Positions 1-10,300 of a stretch of 64,000 nt of DNA are shown piece by piece. The DNA is taken from NCBI GenBank assembly GCA_039602395.1, contig JBCNJP010000003.1, forward strand, positions 29,884,202 through 29,948,201. Direction: 5' to 3'. Made by a program: the position numbers and the translations under genes. Below the pieces are notes generated by a model. The model was not told the origin of the DNA. It worked only from the letters and a program-made list of their open reading frames with translations, and did not search any database. The stretch comes from Deinandra increscens subsp. villosa (Eukaryota; Streptophyta; Magnoliopsida; Asterales; Asteraceae). Numbering within the stretch: the stretch's first letter is position 1; every line of letters begins with the position of its first letter.

Positions 1-116
1 GTAATGCCAACACACAAAACAGTTGATTGTCATAACGTTATGTAAAGAAAACGAATATTAAAAAACATATTTAACAACTCAAATGCTTAAAGTAATTAGA
101 CTACGACTTAAAAGCT

Positions 117-640
117 ATGTTACACGACTTTACTTGTATTACCACCAACTCCTTAGCTTTAAAAGGAAAACTCCCCACTCATACTATAATCAGCCTTTGG
201 AACCCATCTGATGATCTTATCTGTGGCCTTTGCAAAGAGGTCCCTGATAGCATACCGCACTTATTTTTCGAGTGCACCTATGCCAACAGAATCTGGAACC
301 ATTTTAAACCCCTCATAAACTACAAAATCCTCCTGACCAATGGGAGCAACTTATCCACCTCATCACCAACAGCCCCTGGAACGGTGCCATCTGGAGCATT
401 ATCAATTGTTTGGTCCTGGGGGCGTGTGTCTATTACATATGGCAAGAAAGAAATTGGAGGTATCACCGAAAAATCGAGAGGCCTTCTGATGGTTTATGCA
501 CCCTAATTTATGATGCGATTAGACTTAGACTTATGGGGCTAATGGTTAAGAGAACCACAGCTAGTATTCAAGCTGCCAAACGTTCGAAACTAAATGAAAA
601 CAGTTGGTTAAAGAAGCACCAAAGAAATCAAGAGCAATGA
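117..640 (+). pseudogene. LINE ORF2 C-terminus with reverse-transcriptase zinc-binding domain (zf-RVT)
   Basis: The protein fragment reads LALKGKLPTH...CGLCKEVPDSIPHLFFECTYANRIWNHF, which has the Cys-Cys-His-Cys spacing of the zf-RVT domain at the end of plant LINE reverse transcriptases. The family continues with a VYYIWQERN-type motif and a basic tail. Here that part lies in another frame (410-640: ACVYYIWQERNWRYHRK), so at least one frameshift separates the two halves around 410-500. The polymerase and endonuclease parts are missing. It is a non-functional remnant. Confidence 0.7.
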
Positions 641-1644
641 TTGACAACTATCCCCTCCCCATAATGTGGATCCTTCTTAGTTTGCTCATGCCCTGGGTTA
701 ATTTCTCTGAGGTCATATTTGGGTATGAGATGAGATATTCTAGAGAGTCAAAAAACCAAATGAAAACCCTTACTCCACTACAATATCCTTTAAATTGTCT
801 GTTACTTTTCAGCGGGTTTTTTGGGATGGGTGTTTGGGTTGGGATGAAAATGTATCTGATGCTTCTTGGTGTTATAAATGGGCCGGGTTGGGCAGTTTCT
901 TTTTTCCTCTTGTCCGCAAGATTGAGAAGGTGGCCAACAATTTTGACAAGCCAAGAGTTCTTATGGAGCATATTGGGCTTTGGTATGGGAGGGGTTGGGA
1001 CAGGTTTGAGGACCCCGTTGATATAAAAGGGCTGGAGAATCATGGTTCGTTTGGCAAGCAGAAGAACTACTGGAACAAGTTCAGGAGTCTTTGCTCTCTA
1101 TACTCGGACCACTTGAATATTGAGCTAACGAATGGAAGAAGGAAGGAGAGCTATAAGCTTATGGATAAGGAAAATAAGCTGCTTTGTTGTTACAATATTA
1201 GTCCCATTGTTACATGCACTTTTATTAGCTTGGACATCTTCTACTGGGCCAACACTGGTTTGGGCCTGATGAAGACTGTTGTCACATGGAAGGATAGTTT
1301 GCTCCCATTTTTGATGATGTGTGTGGGTCTTTATTTGGCTACATATCAGTGGCCTACTAGGATGAAGAACTGGATACATCATGGATATAGCTTAGGTTAC
1401 CACATCAGTATTAGTATTTTAGGTATTTTATGGTGCTATGTAAAGCTAAACACCTATGATAGGATTAGTTGGTTAGAAGAAACCCCTTTTTTGTATAGGT
1501 GGGGTGATACCCTCCGGTCGTGGAGGAGTATTTTTTGGGTTCCCAAGAAGTGTTTGGGGACTTTAGAGGGGGAATCCCCCTTCTCTATTTTGTAAGTGTC
1601 TGTGTTCGTTATTTATAATATTTTCCGGGCAATGCCCTTTACCT
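641..1644 (+). other. LINE 3' tail with an unexplained 266-codon open frame (795-1595)
   Basis: This stretch lies between the end of the zf-RVT frame and the A-run. One forward frame stays open from 795 to 1595 and is rich in Trp, Tyr, Gly and Leu. I recognise no domain in it. It could be a long 3' UTR that is open by chance, or decayed coding sequence from another part of the element. No start context or codon signal lets me decide. Confidence 0.3.
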
Positions 1645-1653
1645 AAAAAAAAA

Positions 1654-2145
1654 TCTATGTACACCAGCTCCATACCAAATTATTTGGTAAACTCATACAA
1701 CTATACATATTCGACCATCAACTAATGTGTTTAGATAAGAAAAAAAGACAAAAAAATAATAATAATTATAGTTAATCCACATAGCCCTGGCAACCATATG
1801 TCATTATCTGGTACTGTTCATTCGTAGTTTTTATTGGTACATGTTCATTCTCGTTCTATTTGTAAACTAGATATATATTAATATTACTATAGCAATATGA
1901 ATATTACTATAGCAATGTTGGGTTTGCCAGTGATATTCGGGTTATGGATAGTAATTTTATACTATTAAAAACCGTTTGTAATAACTATATTTTACCGAAT
2001 ATAGTTTTAGTTGATTAAACATGTTAATCATATTGGAATAGCGGAAGCAATATAAATTTAAACATCGTGAAAACCAATGACAAATTACAGCAAGATTAAA
2101 CTCACCATGACAACGTAAACACTAGATTACATATATATATATATA
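1654..2145. other. AT-rich spacer, no gene seen
   Basis: The DNA is AT-rich, with a short direct duplication around 1880-1917 (the phrase GAATATTACTATAGCAAT and a near copy) and a TA run at 2130-2146 into which the following Helitron appears to be inserted. No coding signal was found. Confidence 0.6.
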
Positions 2146-2147
2146 TC

Positions 2148-2640
2148 TATACTACTATATAATACATATTGATCAAAATGGCATTTTCGTAATATCAGGC
2201 GTCTTAAAATTAAGACGCTTACAAAATGTAAAGCCTTGTGTACAACTTGATAAAGCATTAAAACCACCACAACCAAAGAATTCCCAAACCATTCTTCAAT
2301 AGAACCTGCGTAGTGCGTACAATTCAAAGAGCATTCCCAAACCATTCTTCAACCGGCATACAATTCAAAGATCGAAATCAGTCACTAAAGCAATCTTCAA
2401 GATCAGAGAATCTCTTCCCTTTCTGCTTTTCATCTTCGCTACAGTGGCCAAACAAGACAAGAATCTCCTATTTGAGGTAGGTCTCCACTTACTTTTCATC
2501 TCCAAAAGTCAAGAAACCCTAATCTCAGTTTAGCGTCATCTTGAATTGAGGCAAAATGCAGACCAAAGCTTCATGGATTCTTTCAAAAGTTGTAGGCATA
2601 CATGAATATGGTAATTGGGAAAATGGCGCCCACTTCAAAT
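2148..2640 (+). other. Helitron 5' region with exon-like sequence
   Basis: Downstream of the Helitron 5' end lie a 20-base duplication (CATTCCCAAACCATTCTTCA near 2281 and 2332) and UTR-like sequence with a donor-like site (TTTGAGGTAGGT near 2475). A short frame (M-Q-T-K-A-S-W ... GIHEYGNWENGAHF, about 2555-2650) is faintly like the NOI motif (FGNWE) of RIN4-type proteins, but it is too short to assign. Confidence 0.25.
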
Positions 2641-2770
2641 CAGGGGCGGATCTAGTATGTATCCACCGGGTTCACGGGAACCCAGTGGATTTTGAATTTT
2701 TAGTGGAAATATATATAAAAAAGTAGGAGTGAATCTTTATATTGTTTAGAAGTGAATCATATTGACAAAA

Positions 2771-2840
2771 GGATTCTAGCTTAGCTGGTTAATTGCCTTA
2801 AATATATCATTGAGGCACCGAGTTCGATCCTGTCCCTCCC
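2771..2840 (+). repeat. tRNA-like (SINE-type) segment inside the hAT element
   Basis: A pol III A-box-like sequence (TAGCTTAGCTGGTTA, about 2777-2791) is followed about 30 bases later by a B-box-like GTTCGATCC (2822-2830). The arrangement is that of a tRNA-derived sequence, but the cloverleaf is not intact, so it is not a functional tRNA gene. Confidence 0.45.
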
Positions 2841-2900
2841 CGTTTCTTATACCTTTTTCTTTTAATTTGTTGTTTATTGATGAGTAAATAAAAAAAACTT

Positions 2901-2970
2901 CAACTGCCGGGTCTTGAACCCGCGTCTATCAAGTGAGTACTTGGTTTCTTACCAACTGGACTAAACTAAC
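2901..2970 (-). repeat. Second tRNA-like segment, opposite strand
   Basis: On the minus strand an A-box-like TAGTCCAGTTGGTAA (2963-2949) precedes a B-box-like GGTTCAAGACC (2920-2910). It faces the first tRNA-like segment, about 70 bp away. Anticodon-stem pairing was not found, so this is best read as tRNA-derived repeat sequence. Confidence 0.45.
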
Positions 2971-3289
2971 TATTGTTATCGTCTTGCTTTGGTTTAAATT
3001 TATATAAGTGTAAGTATAATAAAGATTAAAAATAAACATAAAGTAATTAGTAATAAAAGAAATCCTTTGGTTATAACTTATACATGTTAGAAGTAATAAC
3101 TAATTATTAAACGAACACTATATCGAAGATAAGAAGATGTCAATAAGATTAGAAAACACACTCGACCCGACCCGATATGACCCGGACCTATTAAACTGAA
3201 AATTTTGATATTTAGTTGTTAGAATTTCGACCACTGAAAAAAAGGTGAACCCAATGAAAAAAAATCCTGGATCCGCCCCTGCTTCAAAT

Positions 3290-4928
3290 CTTAATTCAAA
3301 TCTCAATTCAAAGGCTCTATAAAAGTTCACATATCCCTCTCGATTTCCATATGCAAATAATCACAGAACTTAGGTAAATTTTGGTTTTGATTTATGTTCT
3401 TATTTTGTTTTATTATGTTACTTAAATCTGAATTATTTTTTATGATTTATGTTAGATAGAAGAATCAGATTCAAGTTCCCACACTGAGAAAATCTAATTT
3501 GAGGTACATTCAATGTTTCTATGTTTATGTTAGTTAACCTTTCATGCTCTAAGTTGATTTGAATATGTTAAGCATGGATCTGTTATGATTCACTGTGTTA
3601 GTTAACCCTTCATTCACTGATTTGATATGGTTTTAAATACGTTAAGCATGGACCAACAATGTCTAAAAAATCCATTTGTAAACTTTTAAGATAGTTTGTG
3701 TTTTTGTTCAAGTCTAATTAAATGGCATACTGATTTGGAGTATGAGAAGATGAACCGGTTTTAAAGTAAATCAAGAAGAGTTATGGTAATATATGGATTA
3801 AATACAGGGAGAGAATGAGCGACAGAGAATGGGAGGAATCGAGAAAATGTTTTATGTAATGTTGAATTTTTTTAATTGTTTCCTTGGTGTATTTTTTACG
3901 ATGGTTGTATTTGCTCTATCCCCTTGATGGGGCGTTTTTTGGTGTTTAATAAAGCTTAGTTGTTCAAACAAAAAGCCACAACCAATTGATTTTGGTTTTT
4001 TATAATCGAGAGATTCTGTTTTGGAATAAAGTACATGTATATTTAAGCAGTTCATACTTTGAATAGAGCTACTTGATTTACAAACCATTGAATCTTTTAC
4101 CTGTTCTTCATTGTTTTTCAGCATAGTAGTTAAAAATTTGTTTCTATTTATCACAGTATGACTATTATTTTATATTATATAATCAATAAAGAGGACAGTT
4201 TAGTAATGCTCTGAGTTAGTGTGCTTTTGTTTATATTATAATGGGTTGAAGACACATATCATTTTTACTTATAGTCTGATTATATTTTAGAACCTATAAA
4301 CACAAATTTAACCATTTAACCCATTTCATGTACTACTTTTAGAACCTAGAAACAGAAGTGCCAAGTGATTGTAATACTTTTCGCTGGTTTCATTGTGATT
4401 TATATGATAGATGATATTGCTAACTCTGTTCAAGTACTGATTTAAGGTTAGAAATGGTTTAAAGCTGACAAAGAGTATTGACAGGAACTCTTAAAAGTGT
4501 TTAGTTGTTTAACTGCTTGACTGAGTTCAGGTTATCCTTCACCACTATCCCCTTTATGTGTAGAGTTAATTTACTATTGTTAGTACACAAGAATTTGACC
4601 CGCCCGCACGTTGCGGCGGGGAAATTGTTAGTTGGACTTGATCTTGTTGCTTTCAAAAAGAGAAGTTGACCATAATTTAAGTGAAATTGTTGCAACCATA
4701 ATAAGCTATTTGAACATTCATATGTCCATGTCATAAGTTACTGATATGACTATGATAAGTGTACCTAAACATCCATCTGGGTTACATACTAAACCACCAT
4801 CAAGTTTGACCCAGAAACTTATACCCGGATGTCTTGGCATATTTAGAAAATATCTTGGCCCCCTTATTTACATAATAAGGCCTTCGTAAGTGGAATTAGA
4901 TGTACAATAGGATTTGTCACAGAAGCTT
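3290..4928. other. AT-rich, intron-like Helitron interior
   Basis: No ORF here has a recognisable domain. The stretch contains donor-like AATTTGAGGTAC (about 3496) and T-rich intron-like sequence, as expected of captured gene or UTR material. Confidence 0.4.
4599..4621. repeat. GC-rich hairpin resembling a Helitron 3' end
   Basis: The core CCCGCCCGCACGTTGCGG plus CGGG can fold on itself and resembles the hairpins at 24430 and 26690. A CTAA lies about 14 bases beyond it on the minus strand but is not followed by T, so no clean Helitron end can be called. It may be the eroded end of an older copy. Confidence 0.3.
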
Positions 4929-5169
4929 CTAACCCACTGACTTGTTATTCTTCCTTCTCCTGGGGCCTTTTAGGATTTTTGGATCCTTCATCTGCAATTT
5001 TTAGAGAGTAGTGTTAGTTAAAATGTTTATTTTTTCTATTTGTATGGCTTCTTACCGGCGAGCTATGTGCATGTTTATTGCCGCCTTGTCCTGCAGGTGT
5101 GCTAGGCAGCAGGGGCTGCAGGAGATAAACCTGGTTTCCTTCATGTTTTATTCCGGGATCTGAGACACT

Positions 5170-6093
5170 CTGAACAACAGTGGATGTGTAATGTGTTGGT
5201 CATGTGTCGTAGAGTGAATTACTTTTGAACTCCTACCAGTGAAAGCATTGGGGCTGGAATCTCTTGGGGGTTATTTAAGCCAATTTATTTTTATATATTG
5301 AAGCAACATGTGTTTGAAAATCAAACAGTTAACTGTTGCACATAAGGTTAATTAAACTTTTATGTTAACTCTTATTGATGATTATAATAGAAACTACAAT
5401 TATTACGTGATTTACATCATATATTTGAACAGTATAAAAGTAAATGTGTGTTTTCAATGTAAGTGCCAAGCTTATATTTACATGCATTTGTAGCCCCTGA
5501 TTAGAATGTAATATTCTATATTATGTATTTGGAATGAATATTTAAGTTGGCACATAAAACTTAAAAGTATACTTTATAGAAGTTTATACACGTATTACAC
5601 TTATTTGAACCAAGTAGAAGGTGGTATTTTTTTTTTCAACTGTGGGCAACCAAGAGCAAGTATGCTTGCAGGTTAATTTTATTTATTCTATTTCATCCTT
5701 TTGTTTTTTTTGCCTAATAGAGTTTGAAATAAATTAATGCAGTGCCAAATGTCACTTAATATTCAGGTATAACTAAAAGACTTGGAACAAAACATGGTTA
5801 CCTCTGGTCCAATAGCATTATCTTCAGCATGTTACATTGTTACTTACCTCTGTTCCAATACAATAGGCAACCACCATAGTAAGGGAACATGTCAGTGTTG
5901 CAAAACAAATTAACCAAAACCTAACAACAGTTTAATTAAATTAAAAGCTTTAACAGCTAGGAAAAACTTACTCACCCATCACTTAAAACCATAATAAAAA
6001 AGAGCCAAAAACTATATAAAGACCTAATTCAAAGGAAAACAAATTAATGGTTTCAAGAAGTATATAAAAGCAATTAAATAATCAATTCTTTAC
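5170..6093. other. Intron-like AT-rich DNA
   Basis: This lies between two candidate exons of the unidentified minus-strand gene. It is T/A-rich on both strands, with no ORF or repeat that I can name. Confidence 0.35.
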
Positions 6094-6145
6094 CTGAATT
6101 CCTTTATGTAAATGGATGCTAATAACCCTTTAGCTCTGCTGTCTC

Positions 6146-7312
6146 CTACATAACTAAAATAAATATAAAAATTACAACAGCAAAAAAGAATTACTTTCAT
6201 GAGCACATATTCCTCTTCTACACCCATATGATCATAAGAGCAAATTCATAAATCAAGAATATTCACTTAAAAAAAATAACCTATCCTTTAGGATATTTGA
6301 GTAAAGCAGAATTTAAAAAAAAAAGTTGAAAGTTGCAGTCATAATTTTACATCTGAAATCATATTTTTCTAAATCATGAGGTAGTAGTTGTAAACCACCC
6401 AATCATATGAGAAATGAATTTTACAGTGTTTCAAGCACCATCAATACTGCAATGTATGAAACATATACAGATGTTACAATCCCAAATTCGATACTTATAG
6501 CTTCTGAAAGAGTAAATAGGCTAAAATATTCACAGAGCTTATTGTTCAAATTAGTCATTTATGTTTTCTTTTAACAAATTCAATGCTTATAGCTTCTCAC
6601 AGAGTAAAAACTGGTTATAAAATATGTTTTATGATTGAAACCTTCCGTGGTTTTCCTAAATGAATTTATAAATATATTTCAAAATAATAATGACTGGTTA
6701 AATTAGATTAAATTTAAGGTGGATTTTATAATAACTTCTTATAACATTATCATTGGATTCCATAGCCGCAAACAACTAAAATACGACCAACCTTTAAACT
6801 ACAGCAAAAACATTCTTTAAAAAAAAAGGCATAAAACAATGTCAAAAGTATATGGATGATACTCATGATAGGCAATAAGTTCTGATCAGTTCATAGAAAA
6901 TCATGTTTGAATTTGACATATGCAAATACTTAAATTATGATAAACTTTAGGACTATAGCAAAAACGGCTATACTCAAACATTTCCTCAAAAACAAATCAA
7001 AGACATATAGATGCCAGGAAATACAGTCTAATCGACACAGAGAAGTGGAAGGAGGCCTACAATCAAAAACATATAGATGCTTGGAAAACCAAGTTTTATA
7101 ATCAAATTCAGGTTTAGTCGGCATCAAAGGACGTTTCATTGATTACAAGGTACCACTTTAAAGAATCTTTCCAATACCAACAATTGCTAATCTTCCCAAC
7201 CTTTCAAAGTTTCAAGTATATAAAAAATCTCTAGTACGTATCCAGTGATAAAACCCTACATCTATGATTAAAATCCATTAACATAAAATCAAGATAGAAA
7301 AATCAATATAAA
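6146..7312. other. Intron-like AT-rich DNA with a short duplicated phrase
   Basis: A phrase built on ACATATAGATGC occurs twice (about 7003 and 7069) around a short minus-strand open stretch. No domain is seen. The unique sequence ends at 7312, where the tandem array begins. Confidence 0.35.
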
Positions 7313-10300
7313 TGTCCAAAATGCATAAATGCTTCAGTTCAGAACAACCAAAAACCACCGATCCTTAAGATGTGAATTTCGTCTTCAAACAAACAACAAT
7401 CTCCAAAGCGAAAAGCATAAACACCAGGAAAATTATACATTCAGACATGCTTAACAACAAAATCAAAATGAATGCAAGAGCAGTAGTAGGATTACCTTTT
7501 TCCAAGCCCAAACATTTCTCGAATTAGATCTTTTTCGGTGGTGGTTTTGAATATTATCTCTTCATCTTCATGGAAATTGTTATTCACCTACTTTCGCCAA
7601 TCATGGATTAGGATGTTTGTATCAAGATTAGACACTAAAAACAAACAAACATGATTAAATTAACACACAAAATCAATTTGGTTAACACTTACCGCAAGAC
7701 AGAACTCAAACAGATAAGAAGCATCAAACCAAAATGCACTCAAGCAATTCCCAGTTCTAACAAAAATAAGCCCAAGACAGAAGTCAACTTCAACATGTAG
7801 TGACTTTCTTTTCATTATAAATCTTTACTTTTACTTTCGTCTAAATTGAATTGCAACTTTATCCTTAAATTGGAAGTAATAACAACCCAACTGCACATGA
7901 CATTCATTAATAATTAATTAGTCAATTTTATTCTAATATGCCACATAGTAAAAAGACTTAATATTCAAACAACATTTACTTGAATCATCAAATAACCTCA
8001 AGAGATCCGAAAAAAGAAAAACATACTTGTTGGTTTCATCGTTTTCTTATCACATCACATCATCTTCCTGAAAGAAAAATAACCTATATTGGACAAAAAG
8101 ATCAAAATACCAAATTATCAATTTCATCCAATAGCGAAGAGCAATCATATAATTATCTAATTCGGTGTAAACTCATAAATAGAACTAACTAATTGCTAAA
8201 GAAATGTACTGATTCCACGTTAGGGTTTTTTTCTCACCTAAAAATCTACATACCAGACAAAAATCCCAGCTCAGATCTGATATCTGTTTGCGATTGAGAC
8301 AATCCAGTTATCATAAATAAATCATAGCCGACAAATCGAAAAAGAAATACATTACAGATCATCGTCATTGCCATAAGCTCAGATGTCGTAAGAACATAAT
8401 ATAATCATCGCCTCAAGGGCTCATCTAACCTTCCTTCGTCATTGCCATAAGGCTCGGATGTCGTAGTCGACCAAAATACGGCCAGCGGCTGCGCCAAGGC
8501 GCCACGCCGCCGCCATATTCATCACAAAAAGTAATGAATATCATCGCCACATCCGGATTTGGCAAGCTGCTGCGTCGTGCCAGCCTCAAGTGAAAAATAA
8601 TTTTGGGGTTTCTTAGAAACCCTAAATAGAAGGAGCAGTCAGAGAGTTGAAGGGGGACTTAAACAGAAACCAAGATCAAGAAAAAAACATCACATCATCC
8701 AGCGGTAGCCGGATTCTCCATAAAAGAGAAACCCTAAAACGAAACCCTAAAACAGGCTGAAAAAAGTCTACGACAAACTCATCAAAGAGCAATCGCCAAC
8801 GACGCTGCAAAAGCCATCATCGCCCCTAAAAGATCATAATAAAGCGATTCCGGTGACCGGATTCGACAAACAGAAGCATAATCGGCATCAATACCACCGT
8901 CGCTTCAACGTGAACAGAGCAACGAAGGTACATGACCGTTTCTCTCAAAGGCAACGGAGAGAAAAACAGAGAAGAGATGGGTGTGATGAAATAGAAAGAA
9001 TCGTTTCTCTCAAAGGCAACAGAGAGAACAACAGAAAGAAAGATGGGTCTGATGAAATAAGAAAGTGAGAGAGATGGGTCTGATGAAATAAATGAGTTCA
9101 AAATCTCTTGTATCAAGCAAATACGACCGCCACGTACTTACATCCAATTAAAACACAAAACGTATAAAAGAAGAGACAGTTGTCAATCTATAAATGGCTG
9201 AAAGGATGTACAGTAGAATGTGAGTAAAACTTTGAATTATAAATGTATATTGTCCAAAATGCATAAATGCTTCAGTTCAGAACAACCAAAAACCACCGAT
9301 CCTTAAGATGTGAATTTCGTCTTCAAACAAACAACAATCTCCAAAGCGAAAAGCATAAACACCAGGAAAATTATACATTCAGACATGCTTAACAACAAAA
9401 TCAAAATGAATGCAAGAGCAGTAGTAGGATTACCTTTTTCCAAGCCCAAACATTTCTCGAATTAGATCTTTTTCGGTGGTGGTTTTGAATATTATCTCTT
9501 CATCTTCATGGAAATTGTTATTCACCTACTTTTGCCAATCATGGATTAGGATGTTTGTATCAAGATTAGACACTAAAAACAAACAAACATGATTAAATTA
9601 ACACACAAAATCAATTTGGTTAACACTTACCGCAAGACAGAACTCAAACAGATAGGAAGCATCAAACCAAAATGCACTCAAGCAATTCCCAGTTCTAACA
9701 AAAATAAGCCCAAGACAGAAGTCAACTTCAACATGTAGTGACTTTCTTTTCATTATAAATCTTTACTTTTACTTTCGTCTAAATTGAATTGCAACTTTAT
9801 CCTTAAATTGGAAGTAATAACAACCCAACTGCACATGACATTCATTAATAATTAATTAGTCAATTTTATTCTAATATGCCACATAGTAAAAAGACTTAAT
9901 ATTCAAACAACATTTACTTGAATCATCAAATAACCTCAAGAGATCCGAAAAAAGAAAAACATACTTGTTGGTTTCATCGTTTTCTTATCACATCACATCA
10001 TCTTCCTGAAAGAAAAATAACCTATATTGGACAAAAAGATCAAAATACCAAATTATCAATTTCATCCAATAGCGAAGAGCAATCATATAATTATCTAATT
10101 CGGTGTAAACTCATAAATAGAACTAACTAATTGCTAAAGAAATGTACTGATTCCACGTTAGGGTTTTTTTCTCACCTAAAAATCTACATACCAGACAAAA
10201 ATCCCAGCTCAGATCTGATATCTGTTTGCGATTGAGACAATCCAGTTATCATAAATAAATCATAGCCGACAAATCGAAAAAGAAATACATTACAGATCAT

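Larger units (their letters stand above)
117..1653 (+). mobile_element. 5'-truncated non-LTR retrotransposon (LINE)
   Basis: Only the 3' part of a LINE is present: the C-terminal end of the reverse-transcriptase ORF, a long tail and a short A-run at 1645-1653. Just before the A-run lies a small stem-loop (GGGC AAT GCCC), of the kind often found at plant LINE 3' ends. The true left edge is uncertain because the first residues after 117 do not resemble the family and may be flanking DNA. I could not find a convincing target-site duplication. The ORF is frame-shifted, so this copy is dead. Confidence 0.7.
2641..3281. mobile_element. Non-autonomous hAT-type transposon (641 bp) with 8-bp TSD
   Basis: The termini are inverted repeats: CAGGGGCGGATCTAG at the left and CTGGATCCGCCCCTG at the right. 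The flanks are a perfect 8-bp direct duplication, CTTCAAAT, at 2633-2640 and 3282-3289. An 8-bp TSD with CAGGGGCGGA-like ends is typical of plant hAT-derived elements. No transposase is encoded. The interior holds two tRNA-like segments pointing toward each other. It interrupts the exon-like sequence of the surrounding Helitron, so it inserted later. Confidence 0.88.
4929..7587 (-). pseudogene. Unidentified multi-exon gene or captured gene fragment (3' part)
   Basis: Several minus-strand segments behave like exons. 7587-7496 lies between AG and GTAATC and reads NNNFHEDEEIIF...EMFGLGK. 6145-6094 lies between TATGTAG and GTAAAG and reads GDSRAKGLLASIYIKEF. 5169-5056 lies between TTCAG and GTAAGAAG and reads SVSDPGIKHEGNQVYLLQPL... 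. The 64-bp intron 5055-4992 ends TTGCAG, and the last exon, 4991-4929, stays in frame to a TAG with a basic end (GPRRRKNNKS). The open join across that short intron is the best evidence of real gene structure. I do not recognise the protein and exons may be missing. It runs opposite to the enclosing Helitron, which fits gene capture. Confidence 0.35.

Noticed and set aside
2771..2970. Two functional tRNA genes
   Set aside because: A- and B-box-like words are present, but the acceptor and anticodon stems do not pair. Both lie inside a transposon.
7980..8192. 70-codon frame repeated in array copies, as a gene
   Set aside because: It starts at a non-ATG codon and has low-complexity, AT-driven composition and no domain. 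Repetition of the unit explains the conservation.
8826..9116. Small proteins of 96 and 71 codons repeated in every array unit, as a gene family
   Set aside because: They overlap on opposite strands in UTR-like, purine-rich sequence, show no domain, and are identical only because the whole 1.94-kb unit is recent.
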